Shown here: positions 27,454 through 37,728 of the stretch, one piece after another
Layout: every line of letters begins with the position of its first letter
Numbering within the stretch: position 1 is the stretch's first letter
From: Undibacterium hunanense
GTDB lineage: Bacteria; Pseudomonadota; Gammaproteobacteria; Burkholderiales; Burkholderiaceae_D
Direction: 5' to 3'
Assembly: GCF_014284335.1 (NCBI RefSeq)
Contig: NZ_JACOGF010000002.1
Span: 638,659-702,658, forward strand
DNA length: 64,000 nucleotides
Position numbers and translations under genes: made by a program
Notes under the pieces: generated by a model
Seen by the model: only the letters and a program-made list of their open reading frames with translations
Told to the model about the DNA's origin: nothing
The model's database searches: none

Positions 27454-30400
27454 TTACACTGCATCCGCGACGCTGGCATCATGGTGCGTGGCAGCTTTAT
27501 TGTTTTTGTTTTCCATATATTTTTCTATCAGGTAGTAGAGACCTGGCAGCCATACCAGGGTCAGGCCGGTTGCCGTGATCAAACCACCCACCACGACAGT
27601 TGCCAGCGGGCGCTGCACGTCACTGCCCAGGCCGTGGGCGATGGCAGCGGGCAGCAATCCCAGCGCAGCAACGCTGGCGGTCATCAGTACTGGCCGAAAA
27701 CGCTCGCGTGCGCCTTGCAGTACCACATCCCGTAATGACAATTTGCCTTCGGCACGCAGGCGATTCAGGTTCGACACCATCAAAATCCCATCCATCACGG
27801 CAACCCCAAACAGGGCGATAAAACCCACCGCGCTGGATACATTCAGCGTCATGCCGCGCAAATGCAGGGCGCACAAACCACCGATAGCACCCAGTGGCAC
27901 GGCCATCAGTATCAGCGCCGGTTGGCGCAGGTTCCTGAATTGTCCAAACAGCAGAATGAACATCAAGGCCACTACAACAGGCAAAATCACCGCCAGTCTG
28001 GCCTGGGCCCGTTGCTGATTTTCAAACTGGCCACCCCAGGTAATCTGGAATTTGGAATGATCGTAGTTGACTTTGGCTTCCACCTGTTCCTTGGCATCAT
28101 CGAGGAAAGAAGCAAGATCACGTCCTTTCAGCCCCAGCCCTACAGTCAGGTGGCGCTTGCCCATTTCCCGCGTGATGGTGCTCTCACCATCATCGAGACG
28201 TATGCTGGCTACCTGCGCCAATGGGATCCTGGCACCGCTGGAGGAGGTCAGCATCAGGTTGCCCAGGGCATCCGGGGTATTGCGGGATTCCTTGCTGAAG
28301 CGTACGCCTATGTCATAGTGACGTTCATCAATAAACAACTGGGCGATGGGTTTGCCACCTATGCCTGTGCCTATCAGGTCGGTGATATCAGCGACGTTGA
28401 CGCCGTACCTGGCAGATGCTGCACGATCGACTTCGATGCGTATCTGCGGCAAAGGTGGTTCCTGTTCGATAATGACATTTTCTGCACCAGGTACGGCTTT
28501 CAGCGTGTTTTCCACTTCTTTGGCTATGCGGCGCGATTCCTTGAAATCATTACCATATACTTTGGCTACCAGGTCACTGTGGGCGCCGGCAAGCTTGTCC
28601 AGTACACCATCTATCATCGGTTGTGTGAAACCGACATGGGTGCCGGGCAGTTTCTCAAAGCGCTGCGCCATTTTTTCTATGAGTTCCTGCTTGCTCCAGC
28701 CAGATTGCCAGGTGTCATACGGATGCAGGGTGACGCTGACCTCGATGTGAGAAGGTGTCCATGGGTCCGTGCCTTCATCGTTGCGCCCCAGTTGCGTGAC
28801 GATGGCGGACACTTCCTTGAACTCCATCGTAGCTTTTCTCAGTTCATCAGACATGCTGCCAGCCTTTTCCAGCGAGATACCTGGCGGCAAAGTGACCTGC
28901 AGCCAGATCGAACCCTCATCCAGGGTAGGCAAAAAATCACGGCCTATGCTGGCGCCCAGGCCCACGACGGCGGCAAAGGCAAATACAAATGCCGCAATCG
29001 TCAGGCGCGGTGAGTTGACGACTTTTTCCAGGACGGGTTTATAGATGGAAGCAAATTTTTCCAGCACCGGGTTATGGAATACCTTGCGCGGCTTTTTATA
29101 CGCTTCATAGGCCAGGCCGGGTATCAGTACCAGCGACACCACCAGTGCACCGAACAGGGCAAAGCCTATCGCAAATGCCATTGGTGAAAACAATTTGTAC
29201 TCTATGCGCTGAAACATGAACAGCGGCAGGTAGGCAGTGATAATCACGACCATGCCGAAAAAGATGGGTTTGCTGACCTGCAAGGCGGCTGTCATCACAT
29301 CTTTGGCCGTCAGGGGTTTGCCGCCGTCTTCTTCAAACTTGCGCAGTATCTGCTCCATGACCACAATCGCACCATCCACCACGATACCGAAATCGATGGA
29401 ACCGAGCGACAGCAAATTGGCCGGTATCTTGAAGTGGTGCATGAAGATGAATGCCGTCAGCAAAGACATGGGTATCGTCACCGCAACAATCAGCGCAGCA
29501 CGCGGGCTACCAAGAAAAAGCAGCAACACCAGCGTCACCAGAACCATGCCTTCGAGCAGGGTTCTGCCTACCGTGTGCAGGGTGGCCTCCACCAGCATGG
29601 TGCGGTCCAGGTAAGGCACCACCTTGACATCCTTGGGCAAGACATTTTCATTCAAGTCCTTGACTGCGGCATGCACACCTTCCAGTACCTTGGATGGATT
29701 TTGGCCTTTCAGCAGTAAAGTGATGCCCTCTACCGTGTCAGGATTTTCATTCTTGCCGAGTATGCCACTGCGTTCCTGATTGCCGAGCTTGACTTCACCC
29801 AGGTCTTTCAGCAAGACCGGTACGCCATTTTTTTGCGTGATCATGATATTGCCCAGATCATCCAGGCCGCTGATCAGACCTATGCCGCGCACGACAAAAC
29901 CTTGCTGTCCACGTGTCAGTATGCTGCCGCCAGCACTGGCGTTATTGGCATTGATGGCTTGCGTGATTTGCGCCAGACTCAGGTTGTATTTGCTGAGTTT
30001 TTCAGGTTCAAATTCCAGCTGGAACTGGGTGGTGATGCCACCAAAATTGGTGACATCGGCCACACCCGCCACCTGTTTCAGACGCGGTATCACTTTCCAG
30101 AACTGTAGCTCGGACAATTCACGCAGGTCACGGCTTTTGGATTCCAGCGTGTAGCGATATATCTCGCCTATGGGAGATGTCAGGGGATCAAGGCCGGGCT
30201 GCGCACCATAGGGCAGGGTAACGGCGCTGATACGCTCCTGCAAACGCTGGCGTGACCAGTAATCTTCAGTCCCATCCTGGAATACGACGGTGATCAGGGA
30301 CAGACCGAAAGTGCTCTTGGAGCGCATCACATGCATGCCGGGCGTACCCATGATTTCGCGTTCCAGCGGTATTGTGATCTGCTTTTCAACTTCTTCAGCC

Positions 30401-30570
30401 GCCAGGCCGCTGACCTGTGTCACTACCTGTGACGTGGTATCGGCGATATCCGGATACGCTTCCAGCGGCAACTGATTCCAGCAGTAGATGCCATACATGG
30501 CGACCAGGATAAAGACCAGCCAGACGATGCCGCGCCGGGCGAAACTGACTTTGACGATATGTTCAATCAT
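27454..30570 (-). CDS. Heavy-metal efflux RND pump, CzcA family
   Basis: Proton-driven inner-membrane transporter of 1038 residues. Helix 4 reads IDFGIVVDGAIVVME (about 391-405), the DFGxxxDGAxxxxE form typical of pumps for divalent cations (Zn, Co, Cd, Ni). Copper/silver pumps of the CusA type have a different helix-4 motif. Two large periplasmic loops and the duplicated 6+6 helix layout are present. ATG 30570 is chosen over 30606 for the typical MIEHIVKVSFARRG start and a GGGAG ribosome site. It overlaps the adaptor gene's end by 8 bases. Confidence 0.93.
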   Translation of the reverse strand: MIEHIVKVSFARRGIVWLVFILVAMYGIYCWNQLPLEAYPDIADTTSQVVTQVSGLAAEEVEKQITIPLEREIMGTPGMHVMRSKSTFGLSLITVVFQDGTEDYWSRQRLQERISAVTLPYGAQPGLDPLTSPIGEIYRYTLESKSRDLRELSELQFWKVIPRLKQVAGVADVTNFGGITTQFQLEFEPEKLSKYNLSLAQITQAINANNASAGGSILTRGQQGFVVRGIGLISGLDDLGNIMITQKNGVPVLLKDLGEVKLGNQERSGILGKNENPDTVEGITLLLKGQNPSKVLEGVHAAVKDLNENVLPKDVKVVPYLDRTMLVEATLHTVGRTLLEGMVLVTLVLLLFLGSPRAALIVAVTIPMSLLTAFIFMHHFKIPANLLSLGSIDFGIVVDGAIVVMEQILRKFEEDGGKPLTAKDVMTAALQVSKPIFFGMVVIITAYLPLFMFQRIEYKLFSPMAFAIGFALFGALVVSLVLIPGLAYEAYKKPRKVFHNPVLEKFASIYKPVLEKVVNSPRLTIAAFVFAFAAVVGLGASIGRDFLPTLDEGSIWLQVTLPPGISLEKAGSMSDELRKATMEFKEVSAIVTQLGRNDEGTDPWTPSHIEVSVTLHPYDTWQSGWSKQELIEKMAQRFEKLPGTHVGFTQPMIDGVLDKLAGAHSDLVAKVYGNDFKESRRIAKEVENTLKAVPGAENVIIEQEPPLPQIRIEVDRAASARYGVNVADITDLIGTGIGGKPIAQLFIDERHYDIGVRFSKESRNTPDALGNLMLTSSSGARIPLAQVASIRLDDGESTITREMGKRHLTVGLGLKGRDLASFLDDAKEQVEAKVNYDHSKFQITWGGQFENQQRAQARLAVILPVVVALMFILLFGQFRNLRQPALILMAVPLGAIGGLCALHLRGMTLNVSSAVGFIALFGVAVMDGILMVSNLNRLRAEGKLSLRDVVLQGARERFRPVLMTASVAALGLLPAAIAHGLGSDVQRPLATVVVGGLITATGLTLVWLPGLYYLIEKYMENKNNKAATHHDASVADAV

Positions 30571-31714
30571 TGAGGAGCACTCCCTCTTTGACGACGATGC
30601 GTTCACCCGCTTTCAGGCCAGACAGGATTTCCAGTTTGTCGCCCACTTGCGCACCGGTCTTGACGATGCGTGGTTCAAACACCCAGGGTGTTTTTTCTAC
30701 AAACACACGGGTATTGAAACCATTCTGTACCACGGCTGACGCAGGAATGGCCGGTGCCTGATGGGCTTGACCGCTGAGATTGACCTTCGCATACATGCCA
30801 GGTTTGAAACGTCCCGACTTGTTGTCAATGGCAATCCTGACCTTGACGCTGCGGGTATCTGCATCAATCACATCACCGACATAGCGTATCTTGCCTTCAA
30901 AGACTTCATTGTCATAGGCATTCAGGGTGATTTTGGCGGCCTGTCCGGCAAATACCAGTGGCAAGTCTTTCTCGGCGACACTGGCGGTCATCCAGACAGT
31001 GGACAAGTCAGCCACAGTCATCAGGGGCGCATTGGTGTCATTCCAGAAACCACCTTGTGCGGCGCTTAATTCAATGACACGTCCGGCTATTGGCGAACGT
31101 AACTGGTAGTGGTGACCGGCACCAGCATCCTTGCTGACACCAAGTTGCGCCAGCCGCGCTTTGGTGCGGCCCACTTCCGAGCTGGCCTGGGAATAATCTG
31201 CTTCTGCCTGTTCATAATCTTTACGTGCAGCAATCTCTGCGTCCACCAGATCTTTCTGGCGCTGCAAGTTGCGTTTTGCCAATAAAAGCGCACTTTGTGC
31301 CTTGCTGGCATCGCTGTAGGCCGTGGCAATATCGGCAGAATCTATGGAAAACAGTACGTCGCCTGCGTTGACTTTGTCGCCCAGACGTTTGTTCAACTGC
31401 AGTATGCGCCCGGCTACCGGGGGCACCACCTTGATCGACGTTGCCGCATCCAGCTCTATCGTGCCGGGAATGATGATGGCGCGTTCTACCGTTTGTTCAG
31501 TCACGGCAGCAACAGCGATCGATTTCCGTAGCGGCGATGTCTCAGGCAGGCGTATCCCTGCCGCTTCCCGGATCAGGGGTAGTTTGGCTTCGTCCGCCGC
31601 TTCTTTTTTGGATGCGGGTACCTCTGCCTTGTTGCAGCCAGACAGCAACATGCCCAGACAGACGGGGGCGAGCAGTACGCCCAGCGTATGCAGACTGATA
31701 TTGTTTTTATTCAT
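30563..31714 (-). CDS. Periplasmic adaptor (membrane fusion protein), CzcB type
   Basis: A 383-residue lipoprotein adaptor linking the RND pump to the outer-membrane channel. The lipobox is LLSGC (Cys27). It has a barrel-sandwich hybrid (RILQLNKRLGDKVNAGDVLFSID), an alpha-helical hairpin (about 130-195), then beta-barrel and membrane-proximal domains. No His-rich metal-binding head is visible. The internal ATG at 31714 is used since the upstream part of the frame starts with TTG and lacks secretory character. It is the first gene of the operon, divergent from a two-component system 228 bases away. Confidence 0.9.
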   Translation of the reverse strand: MNKNNISLHTLGVLLAPVCLGMLLSGCNKAEVPASKKEAADEAKLPLIREAAGIRLPETSPLRKSIAVAAVTEQTVERAIIIPGTIELDAATSIKVVPPVAGRILQLNKRLGDKVNAGDVLFSIDSADIATAYSDASKAQSALLLAKRNLQRQKDLVDAEIAARKDYEQAEADYSQASSEVGRTKARLAQLGVSKDAGAGHHYQLRSPIAGRVIELSAAQGGFWNDTNAPLMTVADLSTVWMTASVAEKDLPLVFAGQAAKITLNAYDNEVFEGKIRYVGDVIDADTRSVKVRIAIDNKSGRFKPGMYAKVNLSGQAHQAPAIPASAVVQNGFNTRVFVEKTPWVFEPRIVKTGAQVGDKLEILSGLKAGERIVVKEGVLLND

Positions 31715-31942
31715 TTTCACCTCAAGGGAATGCACCTGACAGCAAAGCAAACCAAGGCCGTCAGGTGTTTGCCGCAGCAAATAGTCAATTACAAATTTCC
31801 GGGCAGGATAGCAAGGCATTCTGTCGTCAACATGACAGGAGGCTGACAATAAGCTGACAATGAAAAATAGCGTGGAGGAGGCATGGAGCAGGGGCAAAAG
31901 AGTAAAATACGCAAGTTGTTCATATGCTCATCTGGATATTCT

Positions 31943-32608
31943 ATGCATGTCTTGTTGGTTGAAGATGACACCGTGATCGCGGATGGCATCTCCAAAAATC
32001 TCAAAGCGCACGGTATGGTGATTGACGTCGTTCACAATGGTCACGATGCACTGGCGGCATTGCAACGCTCAGAAATTTCCGTGATGGTGCTCGATATTGG
32101 TATTCCAGGTATTGATGGCTTTGAGGTTGTCAGGCGTTTGCGTAGCCAGAATGCCAATTTGCCAGTGTTGCTGCTGACGGCAAGAGATTCCATCCAGGAC
32201 CGTGTGCACGGGCTGGAGCTGGGTGCCGATGATTACCTGGTCAAACCCTTCGCCACGCCAGAATTGGTGGCACGCATCAAGGCGCTGGTCAGACGCAGTG
32301 CACCAGAAGCAACAGCCCTGCAACTGGCTGGATTGACCCTGGACCAGACTGCCAAACGCGCCCGTGTGAATGGTCAGGCAATCGAATTGTCGGTACGTGA
32401 ATGGGCTGTGCTGGAATACCTCATGCAGCAGGTTGCCCGTGTGGTGTCCAAGCAGCAAATCATTGATGCCATCCTGCCCTGGGGCGAAGACATTACGCTG
32501 AATGCCGTTGAAGTCTATGTTTCACGCATACGCAGTAAAATCCTCGATGCCGGTGTCACCATCAGAACCATCAGGGGTTTTGGCTACATGCTGGAGAAAG
32601 CCAGTTGA
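31943..32608 (+). CDS. OmpR-family response regulator (QseB/PmrA-like)
   Basis: A 221-residue regulator: receiver with LVEDD acidic pair, phospho-Asp in VMVLDIGIPGIDG and Lys in LVKPFATPE, followed by a winged helix (about 125-218; LSVREWAVLEYLMQQVARVVSKQQIID). The start at 31943 gives the canonical MHVLLVEDD; the upstream in-frame extension has no family match. It is coupled to the kinase (TGATG) and divergent from the metal efflux operon, so it may control that operon (inference from position). Confidence 0.9.
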   Translation: MHVLLVEDDTVIADGISKNLKAHGMVIDVVHNGHDALAALQRSEISVMVLDIGIPGIDGFEVVRRLRSQNANLPVLLLTARDSIQDRVHGLELGADDYLVKPFATPELVARIKALVRRSAPEATALQLAGLTLDQTAKRARVNGQAIELSVREWAVLEYLMQQVARVVSKQQIIDAILPWGEDITLNAVEVYVSRIRSKILDAGVTIRTIRGFGYMLEKAS

Positions 32609-33972
32609 TGAATGCCAGCATACGCCTGCGCCTGCTGAAATGGCTGATTGCCCCCTTGTTGATCACCAACATCCTTGGTGCCATCCTGATTTATCGCCTG
32701 GCCTGGGAGCCAGCCAATGCTGCCTTTGATGAAGGCCTGACAGATACCGCCTGGGCACTGGTGCCGAGGTTGAAACTGGCCAGCGCCGATGTCGCCATCG
32801 ATTTGCCACCGCAAGCTGAACAGGTATTGCGGGTTGGTCATTTTGATCCTATCTATTTCATTGTCAGGAATGCTGGCGGGAAGACCATCGCCGGTGATGC
32901 TGATTTCCCATCCTTGCGTACATCTGAACAATTGAATGACCCCCTGGCTTACGACAGCATGATGCGCGGTGGCGGGATACGCGTTATTTCTCTTAAAGCC
33001 ATGGTCGATGGCAAGCCGGTTTTTATCGGTGTAGGGGAGACCCTGAGACGCAGGAACAATATCCGCTCTGAAATCTTTACCACCCTGCTGCTGATGGAAG
33101 GCTTGCTGGCAGTCATGTCCATCCTCATCGTCTGGTTTGCGGTGTCAAAAGGCTTGTTGCCTTTGAAGAAAATGCGTGCTGACCTGGATTCGCGCAGCTA
33201 TGATGATTTGTCCCTGATTGACGTCGAGCATAACGCTCTGGAATTGCGGCCCTTGGTAATGGCACTCAATGATTTATTGAGCAAAGTACAGGTAGGCGCT
33301 GCTGCACAGCGTGATTTTGTTGCGAATGTGGCGCATCAGTTGAGGACCCCACTGGCCGGCCTGAAAATGCAGATCGAATGGCTACAGCAGCGCTATATGG
33401 CCGATGAAGAAACCAGTCGCTCTATAGAATTGATGCTGTCCTCCAGCGAGCGCGTGATACGCCAGACCAATCAGTTCCTGTCACTGGCCAGGGCCGAACC
33501 CAGCCAGTTTGTTGAAGCCTATCTGGAGAAAGTGTCGCTGGACAAGCTGGTGGAAGAAGCGATACAGCATTTTATTGAAGAAGCCGACAAGAAAAATATC
33601 GATCTGGGCTTTGATTTGTCCCCTGGCGATATCATGGGGAATCGCTTTTTGTTGCGTGACCTGATTGATAACCTGATCGATAACGCGATTCGTTATACGC
33701 CTGCACGCGGGACCATTACCGTCAGTTGTCTGAGTCTGGAAGATATGGTGGTGTTGAAGGTCGATGATTCCGGCCCTGGCATTGCACCTTCAGATCAGGA
33801 ATTGATATTCAACCGTTTTTATCGCATCAGCGATCAGTCAAACGGCAGTGGCCTGGGGTTGGCCATCGTCAGGGATATCGCAACAGACCATAAGGCCGAG
33901 ATCAAGGTATTGACTGGCAGTCAGGGGCAGGGAACCCTGTTTGAGGTGATATTTCCCCGGTATAAGAACTGA
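32608..33972 (+). CDS. Sensor histidine kinase (QseC/TctE-like)
   Basis: A 454-residue kinase. It has a first helix at about 11-31, an extracytoplasmic 2CSK_N-type sensor domain containing AFDEGLTDTAWAL, a second helix at about 160-180, HisKA with phospho-His in VAHQLRTPLAGLKMQ, and HATPase boxes (LIDNLIDNAIRYT, DDSGPGIAP, GSGLGLAIV). No obvious metal-binding cluster is visible in the sensor. The ATG overlaps the regulator stop by one base. A hairpin terminator follows. Confidence 0.9.
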   Translation: MNASIRLRLLKWLIAPLLITNILGAILIYRLAWEPANAAFDEGLTDTAWALVPRLKLASADVAIDLPPQAEQVLRVGHFDPIYFIVRNAGGKTIAGDADFPSLRTSEQLNDPLAYDSMMRGGGIRVISLKAMVDGKPVFIGVGETLRRRNNIRSEIFTTLLLMEGLLAVMSILIVWFAVSKGLLPLKKMRADLDSRSYDDLSLIDVEHNALELRPLVMALNDLLSKVQVGAAAQRDFVANVAHQLRTPLAGLKMQIEWLQQRYMADEETSRSIELMLSSSERVIRQTNQFLSLARAEPSQFVEAYLEKVSLDKLVEEAIQHFIEEADKKNIDLGFDLSPGDIMGNRFLLRDLIDNLIDNAIRYTPARGTITVSCLSLEDMVVLKVDDSGPGIAPSDQELIFNRFYRISDQSNGSGLGLAIVRDIATDHKAEIKVLTGSQGQGTLFEVIFPRYKN

Positions 33973-34008
33973 AGCGTGCAGCCAGGCAACACTGGCGCGC
34001 ACGCTTCA
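33970..34008 (+). terminator. Terminator after the sensor kinase
   Basis: A two-part stem: tgaagcgtgc (33970-33979) with gcacgcttca (33999-34008), enclosing gccag/ctggc, followed by gttttgttctt. Confidence 0.85.
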
Positions 34009-34079
34009 GTTTTGTTCTTGTCCGTATTCCTGTCTTTGTTGTTTCCCCTGTTGCTTTCTCTCTTGCTTCCGACCTTGGC

Positions 34080-35216
34080 CTAAGTCCGGATAATGTTCGA
34101 AGTATTCACTTCGCGAATATCTTTGGTACCGGTCAATGCCATGCTGACATCCAGTTCCTTCTGCAAGATTTCCAGCATCTTGGTGACACCAGCTTCGCCC
34201 ATGGCACCCAGTCCATACAAAAAGGCACGGCCTACCATGCTGCCCTTTGCACCCAGTGCCGTGGCTTTCAATATGTCTTGCCCGGTGCGTATGCCGCCGT
34301 CAAACCAGACTTCAGTCTGATGACCTACAGCGTCGACAATTGCTGGCAGAGCCTGTATCGACGACATCGCACCGTCCAGCTGACGACCACCATGATTGCT
34401 GACGACGATGGCATCGGCACCGGCAGCTACTGCCAGTCTGGCATCTTCCACATCCAGTATGCCTTTCAGTATCAGTTTGCCACCCCATTCCTTCTTGATC
34501 CAGGCAACGTCATCCCAGCTCAGCGTAGGGTCGAACTGGCTGGCCGTCCATTGGCTCAGCGTCAGTATGCCGTCGCCACCTTTGACATGGCCGACCAGGT
34601 TGCCAAAGGTCTTGCGACCTGACAGTGCACGCAAGGCCCAGGCGGGTTTGGTGGCCAGGTCAAGAATATTGGCCAGCGTCAGTTTCGGCGGTACCGACAT
34701 GCCGTTCTTCAAGTCTTTATGGCGTTGCCCCAAAATCTGCAAATCCAGCGTCAATACCAGGGCCGAGCATTTGGCGTCTTTGGCGCGCTGTATCATCTCT
34801 TTCACAAAACCACGGTCACGCATGACATACAACTGGAACCAGAAAGGTTTGGTGGTCACACTGGCCACATCTTCTATCGAGCATATGCTCATGGTCGACA
34901 GGGTGAAAGGCACGCCGAATTTTTCGGCCGCAATGGCACCTAGCATTTCGCCATTGGCCCATTGCATGCCAGTCAGACCGGTGGGCGCTATCGCCACCGG
35001 CATGCTGACTTCCTGACCTATCATGGTGGTGCGGGTTGAGCGGTGTTCCACATTGATGGCAACGCGTTGCCTTAACTTGATGGCAGCCAGGTCGCTGGTA
35101 TTGGCTTTGTAAGTGGATTCTGTGTAAGAACCGCTGTCGGCGTAATCATAAAAAGCTTTGGGTACGCGCTTTTTGGCGAGCAGGCGCAGGTCTTCTACAC
35201 AGGTAATGACAGGCAT
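34080..35216 (-). CDS. lldD: FMN-dependent alpha-hydroxyacid dehydrogenase (L-lactate dehydrogenase-like)
   Basis: Oxidises an L-2-hydroxy acid, most likely L-lactate, passing electrons to the respiratory chain. The 378-residue TIM-barrel flavoenzyme has the N-terminal FYDYADSGSYTE, the FMN-binding Lys (KLILKGIL), catalytic His-Arg in SNHGGRQLDG, and the phosphate site FDGGIRTGQDILKA. ATG 35216 (MPVITCVEDL) is preferred because GGAG precedes it; the longer frame has no family match. Mandelate- or glycolate-type substrates cannot be excluded. The upstream same-strand LysR gene may control it. Confidence 0.87.
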   Translation of the reverse strand: MPVITCVEDLRLLAKKRVPKAFYDYADSGSYTESTYKANTSDLAAIKLRQRVAINVEHRSTRTTMIGQEVSMPVAIAPTGLTGMQWANGEMLGAIAAEKFGVPFTLSTMSICSIEDVASVTTKPFWFQLYVMRDRGFVKEMIQRAKDAKCSALVLTLDLQILGQRHKDLKNGMSVPPKLTLANILDLATKPAWALRALSGRKTFGNLVGHVKGGDGILTLSQWTASQFDPTLSWDDVAWIKKEWGGKLILKGILDVEDARLAVAAGADAIVVSNHGGRQLDGAMSSIQALPAIVDAVGHQTEVWFDGGIRTGQDILKATALGAKGSMVGRAFLYGLGAMGEAGVTKMLEILQKELDVSMALTGTKDIREVNTSNIIRT

Positions 35217-35349
35217 GGGGGTTACTCCGGCTAAAATATTTGACAGGGCAAGTGTAGATGATAAGTAACTTGCCATGGCGGAAAAGCTTTCAGACTTATG
35301 ATGAAGGATTTTCAGCATCATTCATGATATACGCCCGAAAACTGTCCAT

Positions 35350-36255
35350 TTACTCAAGAAAATGATCAGATATCAGGCTGCGCATCCATTGGTTGCCTGC
35401 ATCCTGATTATAGCGGCGGTGCCAGAACATATTGGTTTGCAGAGCTGGCAAACGCAAAGGGGACTTGACATAGCGCAAACCAAAGGGGGCCGCAGCACGT
35501 TCGGCCAGCTTTTGCGGCACGGTTACCAGTAAATCATTGCAACTGACTATATACGGAACGGCAACAAAATGCGGGACACGCAAATGACTGGCCGCGCTGA
35601 TGCCGGCTTTCTCCAGACTTTGATTGACTTTGGCATACGGGTTTTCTTTGGATGCAACAATCAAATGGCGTGCCGCCAGAAAATCCTTCATGTCCAGTTT
35701 GTCTGCCGCCAGCGGGTGGCTTTGCCGGAACAGGCAGACATAATTTTGCCGGAACAGACGGCGCTGATACCATGCATCCGACAAATGATCAAAGGCACCA
35801 ATGGCCAGATCAACCCGGCCTGATTCCATTTCCGTTTTCAAATCGATATCACTGGCGCGCACGGTGGACAATTGCACGTGTGGTGCCTGGGTATGCAGGT
35901 GTTCTGCCAGGATGGGCATGAAATACACTTCACCGACATCAGTCATGGCGATGGTGAAATGACGCTTGCTGCTGGCAGGGTCAAAGTTTTCCTGCCGGTT
36001 CAGTGCCTGGGTGATATGCGTCAGTGCCAGCGCCACGGGTTCAGCCAGTTGCTCTGCCAGTGCCGTGGGTTGCATTCCTGTTGCCGTACGTACAAACAAT
36101 TCATCATCAAAACAGCGCCGCAACCTGGCAAGGGCATTGCTGACAGCAGGCTGCGACAGGTTCAGCTTGCGGGCGACAGAGGATATCTGGCGGTCTTGAT
36201 ACACTTCCTGAAACACTACCAGCAGGTTCAAGTCTATGTCTTTGGGTTCCAGCAT
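35350..36255 (-). CDS. LysR-family transcriptional regulator
   Basis: A 301-residue LTTR: N-terminal winged helix (about 8-67; ARKLNLSQPAVSNALARLRRCFDDELFVRT) and a C-terminal periplasmic-binding-like effector domain. The DLNLL start and helix type resemble NahR/NodD-like LTTRs that sense aromatic acids. It is divergent from hmgA and upstream of the hydroxyacid dehydrogenase. LTTRs usually act on the divergent gene, so control of homogentisate degradation is likely but unproven. Confidence 0.88.
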   Translation of the reverse strand: MLEPKDIDLNLLVVFQEVYQDRQISSVARKLNLSQPAVSNALARLRRCFDDELFVRTATGMQPTALAEQLAEPVALALTHITQALNRQENFDPASSKRHFTIAMTDVGEVYFMPILAEHLHTQAPHVQLSTVRASDIDLKTEMESGRVDLAIGAFDHLSDAWYQRRLFRQNYVCLFRQSHPLAADKLDMKDFLAARHLIVASKENPYAKVNQSLEKAGISAASHLRVPHFVAVPYIVSCNDLLVTVPQKLAERAAAPFGLRYVKSPLRLPALQTNMFWHRRYNQDAGNQWMRSLISDHFLE

Positions 36256-36396
36256 AATATTTCAGTCTTATAGTTTAGTATTGTTGTCCAGCATTATTGA
36301 TTCTGTGAATGTAGTACATTTTTGTATTTATATCGTAAAACAGCAAGCTTTGCATTAAAGTCAGGTTCTGATTACATACACATGGCAGGAATTGAC
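36256..36396. promoter_or_regulatory. Divergent LysR/hmgA promoter region
   Basis: AT-rich, 141 bases, gene-free and between divergent starts. It should hold the LTTR operator (T-N11-A type), but no single site stands out clearly. An AGGA ribosome site lies just before the hmgA ATG. Confidence 0.4.
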
Positions 36397-37728
36397 ATGA
36401 GCAAGCACGATGCACAAGAAGGTCAGCTTCATTATCAACTTCAATACCAGACTGGATTGGGTAATGAATTCGCCACCGAAGCATTGCCAGGGGCCTTGCC
36501 TGAGAGCCAGAATTCCCCGCAGAAATGCGCCTATGGCCTGTACGCCGAACAAATCTCTGGCACCGCGTTTACCGCGCCGCGCCATGTGAATCGTCGTTCT
36601 TGGTTTTACCGCATACGTCCTGCGGCCATGCATCAGCCTTTCCAGCAAGCCAGCAATGGCCGCATGACAAATGACTTTGGTGCAACACCAAGCACACCGA
36701 ATCAACTGCGCTGGGACCCCATGCCCATGCCGGCCGAGGCAACGGATTTCATAGCTGGCTGGTTGACCATGGCTGGCAATGGCTCGGCTGACGCGCAAAA
36801 TGGTTGTGCCATCCATATCTATACGGCTAACCGTGACATGACCACGCGTTTCTTTTATAACGCCGATGCTGAATTACTTATCATTCCCCAGCAAGGCCGC
36901 CTGCATATCCGTACCGAAATGGGTTTGCTGGACATAGAACCACAAGAAATCGCCGTCATTCCGCGTGGCATACGCTTCCAGGTTCATCTGCCAGATGGTG
37001 AAGCACGTGGGTATGTGTGTGAGAACTTTGGTTCCATACTGAAGTTGCCTGACCTAGGCGTCATCGGTTCCAACGGCCTGGCCAATCCGCGTGATTTCCA
37101 GACGCCTGTTGCCTGGTATGAAGACCGGGAAGGTGATTTTGAATTGCTGGCCAAGTTCAGCGGTAATCTATGGTCGGCAAAAATAGGCCATTCACCGCTG
37201 GATGTGGTGGCCTGGCATGGCAATTTTGCGCCTTACAAATATGACTTGCGTCACTTCAACACCATAGGTTCCATCAGTTATGATCATCCTGATCCTTCGA
37301 TTTTCCTGGTCTTGCAGGCAGCCAGCGATACCCCGGGTGTGGATACCATCGATTTTGTGATCTTCCCGCCGCGTTGGCTGGTCGCAGAAAATACCTTCCG
37401 CCCGCCATGGTTCCACCGCAATATCGCCAGCGAATTCATGGGCCTCATCCATGGTCAGTATGATGCCAAATCGACGGGCTTCCGTCCCGGTGGTGCCAGT
37501 CTGCATAATTGCATGAGCGGTCATGGCCCGGATGCACCGACCTTTGACAAGGCATCCGCCGCTGATACCAGCAAGCCACATAAAGTCGATGATACGATGG
37601 CCTTCATGATAGAAACGCGTACTATCATCAAACCTACCCGTGCGGCGATGGAATCTGCGCAATTGCAGGCTGACTATTACCAGTGCTGGCAAGGCATTAA
37701 GAAAAATTTTAATCCGGAGCAAAAATAA
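36397..37728 (+). CDS. hmgA: Homogentisate 1,2-dioxygenase
   Basis: Opens the homogentisate ring to maleylacetoacetate in phenylalanine/tyrosine breakdown. The 443-residue protein starts with the typical [19 protein letters not shown]. Iron ligands lie in the region [26 protein letters not shown] (His and Glu) and in [13 protein letters not shown] 36397 is selected over 36382 and 36322 because AGGA sits 7 bases before it and the length then fits the family. The fahA ATG follows its stop directly. Confidence 0.95.
   Translation: MSKHDAQEGQLHYQLQYQTGLGNEFATEALPGALPESQNSPQKCAYGLYAEQISGTAFTAPRHVNRRSWFYRIRPAAMHQPFQQASNGRMTNDFGATPSTPNQLRWDPMPMPAEATDFIAGWLTMAGNGSADAQNGCAIHIYTANRDMTTRFFYNADAELLIIPQQGRLHIRTEMGLLDIEPQEIAVIPRGIRFQVHLPDGEARGYVCENFGSILKLPDLGVIGSNGLANPRDFQTPVAWYEDREGDFELLAKFSGNLWSAKIGHSPLDVVAWHGNFAPYKYDLRHFNTIGSISYDHPDPSIFLVLQAASDTPGVDTIDFVIFPPRWLVAENTFRPPWFHRNIASEFMGLIHGQYDAKSTGFRPGGASLHNCMSGHGPDAPTFDKASAADTSKPHKVDDTMAFMIETRTIIKPTRAAMESAQLQADYYQCWQGIKKNFNPEQK

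Noticed and set aside
27862-29013. Long plus-strand open frame of 383 codons
   Set aside because: It lies wholly antisense to the czcA-type pump gene, and its product (His/Gln/Arg-rich, no family) is a shadow of the real frame.
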